Below, in pieces: positions 33,490 to 41,288 of a stretch of 53,045 nucleotides of DNA. The notes below the pieces were generated by a model, which saw only the letters and a list, made by a program, of their open reading frames with translations, was not told the origin of the DNA and did no database searches. Within the stretch, counting starts at the first letter, position 1, and the number at the start of each line of letters is the position of its first letter. The DNA is from an uncultured Muribaculaceae bacterium. GTDB taxonomy: Bacteria; Bacteroidota; Bacteroidia; Bacteroidales; Muribaculaceae. The DNA is taken from the NCBI GenBank assembly GCA_910584905.1, contig CAJUCQ010000067.1, positions 1 through 53,045 of the forward strand, written 5' to 3'. The position numbers and the translations under genes were made by a program.

Positions 33490-34626
33490 ATGCCACACGT
33501 CCTGATTGTTTCCACCGTTGCCTCGGGAGGGTCTACGGGCGCGGCTGTCGCCGCCGACGCCATCGAGGCTCTCGACCGGGGTTGCGAGGTGACCGTCGCT
33601 TCCGGGCGCGGCCGCCCCGGGGCGGCACTCCGCGAGCGCGGAGTGCGCCATATCCCTATAGGATCACGCGCCGATGCGGCGCTTCATTTTCTGCTGTCGC
33701 GGGTGTTCGACGCCGAGGGGCGCGGCTCCGTGACGGCCACGCGCACGTTTATCCGCAAGGCCAAGGCATTGCGGCCGTCGGTGATTATACTCCATAATCT
33801 CCACGGGCGGTATCTCAATCTGCGCCTTGTGTCGCGCTGGCTGGCGGCGGAGGCGGCAAGAGGAGTGGAGATAGTGTGGACTCTCCACGACGTATGGGCC
33901 ATCAGCGGCCACTGCGCGTTCTTCCCGCCTTCGGGGTGTACGCGCTTTGCTTCGCCGGAGGGTTGCCGCCGGTGTCCGATGAAGAGGGCTTATCCGGCGT
34001 CGTTCCTCGACCGTTCGCACGCCAATTTCGAGCGCAAGCGCAAGCTTCTTGAGCCGCTGGCGTCTCATCTGCGCCTGCGCGCCGTGAGCCGCCTGCAGGC
34101 CTCGTGGGTAGAGCGCTCGTATCTGAAGGCGGCGCGTGTCGAGGTGTGTTATCCCCGGGTGGGCCGCGAGTTTACGCCGCTCCCGGAGGGCGTGCCGAGG
34201 GCCGGTTTTGTTCTGGCGGCGGCGTGGCCGTGGCAGAAATACAAGGGCCTCGATGACCTCGCGGCCATAAGGCGGGCGCTCCCCGCCGGAGTGGATTTCG
34301 TGGTCGTCGGGCTGACGCCGCGGCAGGCGCGCCGCCTCAGACCCCTCGGCATCGTATGCGCGGGGCGGCAGACGGTTGCGGCGGATATGGCGTGGTATTT
34401 CAGGCAAGCCGGAGTGTTTGTTAACCCTACTTACGCCGAGTCCTACGGCCTTGCTATCCGGGAAGCGCTGGCCTGCGGCACTCCCGTGGCCACTTACGAC
34501 GCCGGCGCCTGCACCGAGGGCCTTGACGGGCGCGAAGATTTCCGCGCCGTGGCCTGCGGCGATGTCGACGGGCTGGTGCGGGAGGCTATGGCTCTCAGAC
34601 GGCGTAGCCCATCAGACGCAGAATGA
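33490..34626 (+). CDS. Glycosyltransferase family 4 protein
   Basis: A 378-residue GT-B glycosyltransferase. The N-terminal half has the donor-side features VLIVSTVASGGSTGAAVAAD and IILHNLHGRYLNLRLVSRW, then a four-cysteine insert (CAFFPPSGC to CRRCPMK, about 140-160) seen in WcaC/WbaZ-like enzymes. The C-terminal half has AWPWQKYKGLDDL and the sugar-nucleotide motif VFVNPTYAESYGLAIREALA with the E-x7-E pair (about 316-324). It probably adds a sugar to a surface polysaccharide. It stands alone here, 8 kb from the glycan cluster at 44005, and its 3' end overlaps lrgB by 32 nt. Confidence 0.88.
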   Translation: MPHVLIVSTVASGGSTGAAVAADAIEALDRGCEVTVASGRGRPGAALRERGVRHIPIGSRADAALHFLLSRVFDAEGRGSVTATRTFIRKAKALRPSVIILHNLHGRYLNLRLVSRWLAAEAARGVEIVWTLHDVWAISGHCAFFPPSGCTRFASPEGCRRCPMKRAYPASFLDRSHANFERKRKLLEPLASHLRLRAVSRLQASWVERSYLKAARVEVCYPRVGREFTPLPEGVPRAGFVLAAAWPWQKYKGLDDLAAIRRALPAGVDFVVVGLTPRQARRLRPLGIVCAGRQTVAADMAWYFRQAGVFVNPTYAESYGLAIREALACGTPVATYDAGACTEGLDGREDFRAVACGDVDGLVREAMALRRRSPSDAE

Positions 34627-35293
34627 AGGGCGCGAGGAGTGCGGTAAGCAATCCGTTGAGCGTAAGGCCGAGCGAGGAAAATGCGCCGTAGCGGTCGCTA
34701 CGCTCCATTGCCGCCGATGTGCCTACGGCGTGGGCGGCCGTGCCGATCGACAGCCCCGTGGCTATGGGGCTGTTCACGTGGCCGAGGCGCACGATGCTGA
34801 ATCCGGTCATGCCTCCGAATATGCCCGTGCAGACAACGACGGCGGCCGTGAGCGGCGGGATGCCTCCGACGGCCGCCGAGATTTCCATTGCAATGGGAGT
34901 CGTGACGGCTTTCGGGGCAAGCGACATCACCACTTCGCGGGATGCGCCGAGAGCTTCCGCCACAAGCACCACCGACACCACTCCGGCGATGCAGCCCGCC
35001 ATCTCGGCGGCAAGGAGCGGAATCATCTGTTTTTTTATCGATTCGAGTTGTTTGTAGAGCGGCACGCCGAGGGCAACGACTGCGGGTTTGAGCCAGAAGT
35101 CGATGTAGTCGCCCCCGGTCTTGTATGTGTCATAGTCTATCCCGGCGAGGCTGAGAAACGCAATCATTGCCGCTATGGCAAGCAGAATGGGGTTGAGGAG
35201 CCGCACGCCCGTGCGGCGCTGTATGAGGCAGCCTCCGATATAGGCGGCGAAGGTGAGTGCCAGCAGAAAGAATTTGTTTGTCAGGAATTCCAT
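34595..35293 (-). CDS. lrgB: LrgB family membrane protein
   Basis: A 232-residue polytopic membrane protein of the LrgB/YohK family. Signatures include GVRLLNPILLAIAAMIAFL (about 30-48), WLKPAVVALGVPLYKQ, ALGASREVVMSLAPKAVTTP (about 120-140) and GLSIGTAAHAVGTSAAMERS. In other bacteria LrgAB and CidAB act as holin-like regulators of lysis and as pyruvate or related organic-acid exporters/importers. The upstream lrgA ends 4 nt before this start, giving the usual two-gene operon. The 3' end overlaps the convergent GT4 gene by 32 nt. Confidence 0.93.
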   Translation of the reverse strand: MEFLTNKFFLLALTFAAYIGGCLIQRRTGVRLLNPILLAIAAMIAFLSLAGIDYDTYKTGGDYIDFWLKPAVVALGVPLYKQLESIKKQMIPLLAAEMAGCIAGVVSVVLVAEALGASREVVMSLAPKAVTTPIAMEISAAVGGIPPLTAAVVVCTGIFGGMTGFSIVRLGHVNSPIATGLSIGTAAHAVGTSAAMERSDRYGAFSSLGLTLNGLLTALLAPFILRLMGYAV

Positions 35294-35297
35294 GGCG

Positions 35298-35678
35298 TCA
35301 TGACGGAGTTTGGCCCGAACGGCGGGGGAGCGGGAAGGACATGCGGCGCACGCGCTGGTGTACCTGCCCGGTGACGAGGAGGATTACGACGGTGCTTACC
35401 ACCGATGCGCCGACGATGGGCACCCATTCGCGGCCTACGGTGTCGAGGCAGCGCATGAGTCCTATTCCGGCCGGCACGAAGAAGAAGCCGAGATTGTGGA
35501 CTAGGAAGTCGGCGGGCTTTTCGACATGCGAGAGGCGGATGACACCGACTTTCAGCGACAGGGCCAGCAGAATCATGCCGATGATGCTCGAAGGCACGGG
35601 AATGCCCGTGAGCCATACGACGAGCTCGCCGAGAGCGAGATATGCGAAGAGCACGCCGCATTGAAGAATCATTTTCAT
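35298..35678 (-). CDS. lrgA: CidA/LrgA family holin-like protein
   Basis: A 126-residue protein with four hydrophobic helices and the LrgA signatures ALGELVVWLTGIPVPSSIIG (about 14-33) and HNLGFFFVPAGIGLM (about 62-76). It partners LrgB. The ATG at 35678 matches the start I recall for relatives. An in-frame ATG at 35726 would add 16 residues, but it lies in the arm of a hairpin in the leader. The promoter is at 35776-35746, with a terminator-like hairpin between promoter and gene, so expression may be controlled by attenuation. Confidence 0.9.
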   Translation of the reverse strand: MKMILQCGVLFAYLALGELVVWLTGIPVPSSIIGMILLALSLKVGVIRLSHVEKPADFLVHNLGFFFVPAGIGLMRCLDTVGREWVPIVGASVVSTVVILLVTGQVHQRVRRMSFPLPRRSGQTPS

Positions 35679-35693
35679 TGAATGATATCCTTT

Positions 35694-35733
35694 TGAATAA
35701 AACAAAAGCCTCCCACGTTTTTTCATGGGAGGC
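35694..35733 (-). terminator. Intrinsic-terminator-like hairpin in the lrgAB leader
   Basis: On the minus strand GCCTCCCA pairs with TGGGAGGC (35733-35726 with 35715-35708) around a ten-base loop, followed by TTTTGTTTTATT. It lies downstream of the lrgA promoter and upstream of the lrgA ATG. It could also stop read-through from the pspC operon. Confidence 0.65.
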
Positions 35734-35745
35734 GTTAATCGGGTG

Positions 35746-35776
35746 CAAAGATAAGCTATTTCTGCGGACTGTGCAA
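35746..35776 (-). promoter_or_regulatory. Promoter of lrgAB
   Basis: Minus strand TTG at 35776-35774, 20-bp spacer, TATCTTTG at 35753-35746. The start point would be near 35739, just before the hairpin at 35733. Confidence 0.7.
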
Positions 35777-35825
35777 TTTTTTCCGCACCTTTTGGAGAGG
35801 AGACGCCTGCGGCTTGCCTTCAGCG

Positions 35826-36887
35826 TCAGATCATGCTTGCGCTGAGGGCCACGCCGAGAGCGATGGAGAGCATAAGGAGTATCATATCAAGGACGACTAA
35901 AGAGATTACTGTTTTCTTGCCGGCTGCCGGAGCGTTGAAAATCATGCAGGCTGCGCCCCATGCGAGTCCGATGCAGGGAATGAAGAGGAAGGCGAGGACG
36001 GCGAGGGCGGTCCAGCAGGCGAGGAAGGGCGAGGCGTAGGGCAGGTTGTGAATCATGGGCACCTCCGGGGTGAAGAGCGACACGAACATTGCGGCTATGA
36101 CGGCGATGATGCCTATGCCGAAGGCTATGCCGCAAAGGATGCCGATAAGCCCGAAGAATCCCATTATAATGTTTGCGCACACTCGCACGAGCGTCGAGAA
36201 AAAGTCGCGTTTGTCTTTTTTGCCCAGTTCTTTGGCGCGCGCTGCAAGTACTTCGTCGTGGCCCGTGTAGGGCGGGGGCGCGGGCTGGTTCTGAAGGATG
36301 GTCTGCCCGACGGTTTCGACGTTGATGGGCTCGCCGTACATCTCGAGAATCTGACGGGAGGTGCGTGCAGGCGGGATTACCATCCATGCGATAAGGTAGA
36401 GCACCGTGACGGGCCATGCGTAGGTGAAGAGCGCCAGAAGCACCACGGCCAGACGCATGATTGAAACGTCCCATCCGAGGTAGGTGCCGAGTCCGCTGAC
36501 AACGCCGCCGAAAACGCGATTCTGCATGTTGCGGAACAGGCGCTTTTTGCCCGGGAGGTTGAAGGAGACAAAGGGTTTCGTCTCGAATTCGGCCTGCGGG
36601 CGGTGTGTGCCGCCGTCGTCGGAGGGGGTGTCGCTGAGGTCCTCGGGGCGTCCCATTGTCTCGATGACGCGGTTTACGTCGACAAGGGTGATTACCGAGG
36701 CGCCTTTGGCTATCTGCTCGTCAAAGAGCTCGGCGATGCGTGCTTCGATGTCGCCCACGATTTCACGCCCCTCGTCGCCCCCGAAAGTCTCGTGGAGCTG
36801 ATGCAGATAGTTCTGCAGAAGCGAGTAGGCGTCCTCGTCGATATAGAAGATGCGTCCGTTTATGTTTGCGGGATATGTCTTTTTCAT
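35826..36887 (-). CDS. PspC domain membrane protein
   Basis: A 353-residue protein of the Bacteroidetes PspC type. Residues 1-85 form a cytoplasmic region with IDEDAYSLLQNYLHQL and DIEARIAELFDEQI; residues 112-175 form the PspC domain (NRVFGGVVSGLGTYLGWDVS, then LIAWMVIPP). Further helices at about 235-275, 285-315 and 325-350 make a polytopic C-terminal half. PspC-domain proteins sense or respond to envelope stress. It lies 27 nt after a PadR-type repressor gene, a pairing frequent in this phylum, so it is probably the main target of that repressor. Confidence 0.9.
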   Translation of the reverse strand: MKKTYPANINGRIFYIDEDAYSLLQNYLHQLHETFGGDEGREIVGDIEARIAELFDEQIAKGASVITLVDVNRVIETMGRPEDLSDTPSDDGGTHRPQAEFETKPFVSFNLPGKKRLFRNMQNRVFGGVVSGLGTYLGWDVSIMRLAVVLLALFTYAWPVTVLYLIAWMVIPPARTSRQILEMYGEPINVETVGQTILQNQPAPPPYTGHDEVLAARAKELGKKDKRDFFSTLVRVCANIIMGFFGLIGILCGIAFGIGIIAVIAAMFVSLFTPEVPMIHNLPYASPFLACWTALAVLAFLFIPCIGLAWGAACMIFNAPAAGKKTVISLVVLDMILLMLSIALGVALSASMI

Positions 36888-36914
36888 TTCAGTAGTTGGA
36901 TTGTATGTTGATTG

Positions 36915-37382
36915 TTAAGGAATATAAGCGGGCGGCACGGTGTTGTCGTCGGAGTCAGAGCTGTGGCAGGCGGCGACTTTGATTTCTTCTTCGACCTCTT
37001 CGGCCTCGACTTCGACGGTGCAGGCGTCTTCGGAGCGCATCTCGGCGGGCATGTAGGGCAGGTTGCGCAGATGGTTGATGGTGTGGGTGATTTCGTCCCA
37101 TGACGTCTGCAGTTGCCGCAGGAAATCGTGGCCCAGCGGAGTGATGGAGTAGTACTTGCGGGGCGGACCCGAGGGGGATTCCTCCCAGCGGTAGGTGAGG
37201 AGGCCGTCGTTCTTCAGCCGCGTGAGCAGTGGATAGAGCGTGCCTTCCATCACGATGAGACGCGCGTCTTTCATCCGCGAGATTATCTCGGATGCGTATG
37301 CGTCGCCTCCGCGCAGAAGGAGCAGGACGCTGAATTCAAGCATCCCTTTGCGCATTTGTGATTTGAGGTTGTCGATGTTCAT
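36915..37382 (-). CDS. PadR family transcriptional regulator
   Basis: A 155-residue PadR-type repressor. The winged helix occupies residues 10-85 (KGMLEFSVLLLLRGGDAYAS, then MEGTLYPLLTRLKNDGLLTY and GPPRKYYSITPLG). A helical dimerisation region follows (about 90-110), and the tail from 115 is very acidic (VEVEAEEVEEEI), an unusual extension. It is the first gene of the padR-pspC operon. A promoter with repeated AGTACTAT sequences at 37432-37475 suggests autoregulation. Confidence 0.93.
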   Translation of the reverse strand: MNIDNLKSQMRKGMLEFSVLLLLRGGDAYASEIISRMKDARLIVMEGTLYPLLTRLKNDGLLTYRWEESPSGPPRKYYSITPLGHDFLRQLQTSWDEITHTINHLRNLPYMPAEMRSEDACTVEVEAEEVEEEIKVAACHSSDSDDNTVPPAYIP

Positions 37383-37431
37383 TGATTGATTGTGATGTGT
37401 AATTAGATTGTAGATTTATTAGAAGACACTG

Positions 37432-37475
37432 CAAATTTAGCGACTCTTACAGTACTATGCAATACCAAGTACTAT
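37432..37475 (-). promoter_or_regulatory. padR-pspC promoter with repeated AGTACTAT operator candidate
   Basis: Minus strand TTG at 37462-37460, 20-bp spacer, TAAATTTG at 37439-37432. Two exact AGTACTAT copies lie at 37451-37458 (in the spacer) and 37468-37475 (just upstream of the -33), 17 nt apart start to start. A regulator bound there would cover the promoter. Confidence 0.6.
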
Positions 37476-37541
37476 AATATAACATTATTTAACACGAGTG
37501 AGCGGATTTCGGGTGAGGAAAACGATGGAAATGCGAGGTGA

Positions 37542-37575
37542 TTTGCAGTATTTTGAAATAAAAAACTTACCTTTG
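37542..37575 (+). promoter_or_regulatory. Promoter of the 58-residue peptide gene
   Basis: TTTG at 37542-37545, 22-bp spacer, TACCTTTG at 37568-37575; 37 nt before the ATG at 37613. Confidence 0.6.
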
Positions 37576-37612
37576 GGAAAAATTAATTGTTTATCGGAAA
37601 TTTCTTGCAGTT

Positions 37613-37789
37613 ATGTTAGAGGGGATAATCGTCACGCTTGTGGCCTCCGTGGCTTACGCGGTGCTCAGCCGCGGTTCGCTCTCGCGCATGCGCAAAATGA
37701 AGCTTTCGCCCGAGACGCTCGCCAACCTCCTCTACGCTTTGGCGTGGATACAACGCCGCCGCAAGGCCGATTTTATTGACCTCGGCTGA
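37613..37789 (+). CDS. 58-residue membrane peptide, unknown
   Basis: A short frame starting ATG 37613 and ending TGA 37787-37789. The peptide begins MLEGIIVTLVASVAYAVLSR, one transmembrane helix, followed by a basic segment (SRMRKMKLSPETL) and a C-terminal helix with WIQRRRKADFIDLG. Codon use is like that of neighbouring genes and a consensus promoter lies 37 nt upstream, which supports a real gene. No family was recognised. It sits between the divergent padR operon and the aspartate kinase promoter. A small envelope peptide is likely; no partner is evident. Confidence 0.6.
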   Translation: MLEGIIVTLVASVAYAVLSRGSLSRMRKMKLSPETLANLLYALAWIQRRRKADFIDLG

Positions 37790-37819
37790 CTCATCCGGGG
37801 CGCCCTGCGCGGGAAGTGA

Positions 37820-37849
37820 TTGGCAATTCAGCTTTTTTTCGTATCTTTG
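37820..37849 (+). promoter_or_regulatory. Promoter of the aspartate kinase operon
   Basis: TTG at 37820-37822, 19-bp spacer, TATCTTTG at 37842-37849; leader about 48 nt. Confidence 0.72.
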
Positions 37850-37902
37850 CAGGCCGTATGCGTTATTAATCCAGACGCGCGTGCGCAAGGAAAGAGTAAA
37901 GA

Positions 37903-39234
37903 ATGAAAGTATTGAAATTCGGCGGCACATCCGTCGGTTCTCCGCAACGCATAAAACACGTTGCCTCGCTGGCCCTTGAGCGAGGGCGCAATATTGTGGT
38001 ATTATCAGCCATGAGCGGCACCACCAATTCGCTGGTGGAAATTTCCGACTATCTCTACAAGGGCAATATCCCCGGCGCTCAGGAAATCCTCAACGCACTC
38101 GAAGCAAAGTACGACGCCGTGGTCGAGGAGCTGCTGACCACAGTGGGCGCGCGCGCCGAGGCTCTCAAAGCCATCGGCCGGTCGTGGGATCTCATCCGCG
38201 GATTCTTTGCCCGCGGCGACCGCCGCGCGCCTTTCACCGCCAAGCAGGAGAAGGAAATCCTCGCGCAGGGCGAGCTCATTTCCACGGCTCTGATGGTGGC
38301 CCATCTCCGCGAGCGCGGCGTAAGAGCCGCCATGTTGCCGGCGCTGAGCTTCATGCGCACATTCGACAACGGCGAACCCGACATGGCCTATATACGCGAA
38401 AAGCTCAGCGTCCTCCTCGCCCAGCATGCCGATGCCGAGCTGTTTATCACGCAGGGGTTCATCTGCCGCGACTCCGCAGGTCAGGTGGCAAACCTTCAGC
38501 GCGGCGGTAGCGACTACTCGGCTTCGATTATCGGCGCGGTCCTCGACCTTGAGGAAATCCAGATCTGGACCGACATCGACGGCATGCACAACAACGATCC
38601 CCGCTTCGTCGAGGGCACCCGCCCCGTGGGGCGCCTCCACTTCGAGGAAGCCGCAGAACTTGCATACTTCGGGGCCAAGATTCTCCACCCCACGTGTGTG
38701 CTCCCGGCCAAGCTCCACAATATCCCCGTGCGCCTGCTCAACACGCTCGACCCTCAGGCGCCGGGCACTCTTATCTGCAACACAGCCCCCGACGGCACCA
38801 TCAAGGCCATCGCCGCCAAAGACGGCATCACGGCCATAAAAATCAAGAGCGGCCGCATGCTCCTTGCCTACGGCTTCCTCCACAAGGTGTTCGAGACCTT
38901 CGAAAACCACCGCACGAGCATCGACATGATAGCCACGTCGGAAGTAGGCGTGACAGTCACCGTCGACAACGTCGAGCGCCTCGCCGCGATAGTCGACGAA
39001 CTCAAAAACTTCGGCACCGTCTCCGTCGACCACGACATGGTAATCCTCTGCGTCGTAGGCGACCTCGAATGGCACAACGCAGGCTTCGAGGCCCGCGCCG
39101 TGGCGGCTCTCGGCGACATCCCGATCCGCATGATTTCATACGGTGGCAGCAACTACAACATCTCCATGCTCGTGCGCAAGGACGACAAGGTCGAGGCTCT
39201 GCGCCGCCTCAGCGCAAATCTATTCCCGGTATAA
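37903..39234 (+). CDS. lysC: Aspartate kinase
   Basis: A 443-residue monofunctional aspartokinase, the first enzyme of lysine, threonine and methionine synthesis (aspartate + ATP to aspartyl phosphate). Signatures are KVLKFGGTSVGSPQRI at the N-terminus, VVLSAMSGTTNSLVEI (about 32-47), FITQGFICRD, LQRGGSDYSASIIGAVL and QIWTDIDGMHNNDPR (about 220-235). Two ACT domains (about 305-370 and 380-440) hold the allosteric site, with SIDMIATSEVGVTVTVDN. No homoserine dehydrogenase domain is fused. It is followed after 16 nt by an ABC-F gene, probably on the same transcript. Confidence 0.95.
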   Translation: MKVLKFGGTSVGSPQRIKHVASLALERGRNIVVLSAMSGTTNSLVEISDYLYKGNIPGAQEILNALEAKYDAVVEELLTTVGARAEALKAIGRSWDLIRGFFARGDRRAPFTAKQEKEILAQGELISTALMVAHLRERGVRAAMLPALSFMRTFDNGEPDMAYIREKLSVLLAQHADAELFITQGFICRDSAGQVANLQRGGSDYSASIIGAVLDLEEIQIWTDIDGMHNNDPRFVEGTRPVGRLHFEEAAELAYFGAKILHPTCVLPAKLHNIPVRLLNTLDPQAPGTLICNTAPDGTIKAIAAKDGITAIKIKSGRMLLAYGFLHKVFETFENHRTSIDMIATSEVGVTVTVDNVERLAAIVDELKNFGTVSVDHDMVILCVVGDLEWHNAGFEARAVAALGDIPIRMISYGGSNYNISMLVRKDDKVEALRRLSANLFPV

Positions 39235-39250
39235 AGATTCTATCAGATAT

Positions 39251-40867
39251 ATGATTACAGTTTCCAATTTAGGTATTCAGTTCGGCAAAAAGCCTCTGTT
39301 TCAGGATGTGAACCTCAAGTTCACCCCCGGCAACTGCTACGGCATCATCGGTGCCAACGGCGCCGGCAAATCCACCCTCATGCGTATGCTCAGCGGCCAG
39401 CTCTCGCCCACACACGGCTCCGTGGCCCAAGGCCCCGGCGAGCGCATGAGCGTCCTTGAGCAGGACCACTTCAAATTCGACGATTTCACGGTCCTCAACA
39501 CCGTCCTTCAAGGCCATACGGTCCTCTGGGACATCATGCAGGAAAAAGACGCCCTCTACGCCAAGGAAGATTTTTCCGACGCCGACGGCATCCGTGCATC
39601 CGAACTTGAAGAGAAATTTGCCGAGCTTGAAGGCTGGAACGCCGAGAGCGACGCTGCCGCCCTCCTGAGCGGCCTCGGCATCAAGGAAGACCGCCACCAC
39701 ATGCTTATGCGCGACATGAGCGCCAACGAAAAGGTGCGCGTGCTTCTTGCAAAGGCCCTTTTCGGCAATCCCGACAACCTGCTCCTCGACGAACCGACCA
39801 ACGACCTTGACCTCGACACCGTGGCATGGCTCGAGGACTACCTTTCGAACTTCGAAAACACGGTGCTCGTCGTCTCGCACGACCGCCACTTCCTCGACTC
39901 CGTCTGCACACACACCCTCGACATCGACTATAACCGCATACAGCTCTTCGCCGGCAACTATTCCTTCTGGTACGAATCGTCGCAGCTGGCCCTCCGTCAG
40001 CAGCAGCAGGCAAACAAGAAAGCCGAGGAAAAACGCAAGGAACTCCTCGAATTCATCCAGCGCTTCAGCGCCAACGTCGCCAAGAGCAAGCAGACAACAT
40101 CGAGAAAGAAGATGCTCGAAAAGCTCAACGTCGAAGAGATTCAGGCCTCGTCGCGCCGCTATCCCGGAATCATATTCACACCCTCGCGCGAACCCGGCAA
40201 CAAGATTCTCGAAGTCAAGGGCCTCACGGCATCCGTCGACGGCGAGCTCCTCTTCAAGGATGTAAACTTCCAGATCGAGAAGGGCGACAAAGTGGCCTTC
40301 CTCAGCCATGACCCCCGCGCCATGACCGCCCTCTTCGAAATCATCAACGGCAAGCGCAAAGCCGACGAAGGCACTTACGAGTGGGGCCAGACCATTACGG
40401 AGGCGTATCTCCCGCTCGACAACTCCGAGTTTTTCAATACCGACCTCAGTCTCGTCGACTGGCTGTGTCAGTTCTCCGACGACTCCTCGGAAATATACCT
40501 CAAAGGCTTCCTCGGCAAGATGCTCTTCTCCGGCGACGACGTCCTTAAAAAAGCGTCGGTCCTCTCCGGCGGCGAAAAGATGCGATGCATGATTGCCCGC
40601 ATGATGATGCGCGACGCCAATACGCTCGTCCTCGATTCGCCGACCAACCACCTCGACCTTGAGTCGATTCAGGCTTTCAACAACACGCTCAAGAGCTTCA
40701 AGGGCAATATCCTGATGGCCTCGCACGACCATGAGTTCATCCAGACGGTGTGCAACCGCATCATCGAGCTCACCCCCGGAGGAATCATCGACAAGCTCAT
40801 GGACTACGACGACTATATCACCGACGCCAAGGTCATCGAGGCCCGCGAGCGTCTCTACAAGAAATAA
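39251..40867 (+). CDS. ABC-F family ATPase (YbiT-like)
   Basis: A 538-residue soluble protein with two ABC ATPase domains and no membrane region, as in ribosome-associated ABC-F factors. Domain 1: Walker A GIIGANGAGKSTLMRML (about 31-47), Walker B NLLLDEPTNDLDLDTV and SHDRHFLDSV. The linker holds a basic helix pair (KKAEEKRKELLEFIQ, KQTTSRKKMLEKLN). Domain 2: signature VLSGGEKMRCMIARMMMRDA and Walker B TLVLDSPTNHLDLE. Its own Walker A reads FLSHDPRAMTALFEI, lacking the G-x-x-G-x-G-K-S pattern, so site 2 may not hydrolyse ATP normally. ATG 39251 is preferred; the longer frame overlaps lysC. Confidence 0.92.
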   Translation: MITVSNLGIQFGKKPLFQDVNLKFTPGNCYGIIGANGAGKSTLMRMLSGQLSPTHGSVAQGPGERMSVLEQDHFKFDDFTVLNTVLQGHTVLWDIMQEKDALYAKEDFSDADGIRASELEEKFAELEGWNAESDAAALLSGLGIKEDRHHMLMRDMSANEKVRVLLAKALFGNPDNLLLDEPTNDLDLDTVAWLEDYLSNFENTVLVVSHDRHFLDSVCTHTLDIDYNRIQLFAGNYSFWYESSQLALRQQQQANKKAEEKRKELLEFIQRFSANVAKSKQTTSRKKMLEKLNVEEIQASSRRYPGIIFTPSREPGNKILEVKGLTASVDGELLFKDVNFQIEKGDKVAFLSHDPRAMTALFEIINGKRKADEGTYEWGQTITEAYLPLDNSEFFNTDLSLVDWLCQFSDDSSEIYLKGFLGKMLFSGDDVLKKASVLSGGEKMRCMIARMMMRDANTLVLDSPTNHLDLESIQAFNNTLKSFKGNILMASHDHEFIQTVCNRIIELTPGGIIDKLMDYDDYITDAKVIEARERLYKK

Positions 40868-40887
40868 CCCCCAAATCTCCCCGAACA

Positions 40888-41181
40888 ATGGTCAAGCACA
40901 TCGTAATGTTCAAGCTCAAGGGCACTCCCGAGGAGCGCCTTGACGTGGCCGGCCGCTTCAAAGCGGCGCTCGAAGCCCTTCCGGCGCAAATCGACGTACT
41001 CCGCTCGATTGAGGCAGGCATCAACGCCAACCCCGCCGAATCGTGGGACGTTGTCCTCACGGCGACGGTCGACACAATGGCCGACGTCGAAGTCTATGCC
41101 AAGCACCCCGCCCACGTGGCCGCCGCGGCAATCCTCGGCGAAAACAAGGAGCTCCGCGCCTGCGTCGACTACGAAATCTGA
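40888..41181 (+). CDS. Dabb (stress-responsive alpha/beta barrel) family protein
   Basis: A 97-residue single-domain protein of the Dabb ferredoxin-like barrel family: MVKHIVMFKLK at the start, the histidine/valine pattern of strand 1, SIEAGINANPAESWDVVLTA in the middle and EVYAKHPAHVAAAAIL near the end. Relatives are dimeric, stress-induced or enzymatic, but most bacterial ones have no known role. It begins 20 nt after the ABC-F gene and ends at a strong terminator, so it is the last gene of the lysC transcript. The ATG at 40888 is chosen because the longer frame overlaps the ABC-F gene. Confidence 0.9.
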   Translation: MVKHIVMFKLKGTPEERLDVAGRFKAALEALPAQIDVLRSIEAGINANPAESWDVVLTATVDTMADVEVYAKHPAHVAAAAILGENKELRACVDYEI

Positions 41182-41202
41182 CGGCCTCCTGCCGTGCAAG
41201 CC

Positions 41203-41245
41203 TTGCGGCCCTGCCTCCGGGTAAAATCCGGGAGCAGGGCCGCAA
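41203..41245 (+). terminator. Terminator of the lysC-ABC-F-Dabb operon
   Basis: An 18-bp perfect stem, 41203-41220 paired with 41228-41245 (core GCGGCCCTGC), loop GTAAAAT, followed by TCAGTTTGATCTT. The insertion sequence begins 14 nt later. Confidence 0.85.
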
Positions 41246-41259
41246 TCAGTTTGATCTTA

Positions 41260-41288
41260 GACCCCGTTCCACGATATTTGTTAACGCC
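41260..41288 (+). repeat. Left terminal inverted repeat of the IS
   Basis: GACCCCGTTCCACGATATTT begins the 29-bp repeat, ending TGTTAACGCC; it matches the complement of 42072-42100 at 28 of 29 positions. Confidence 0.9.
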
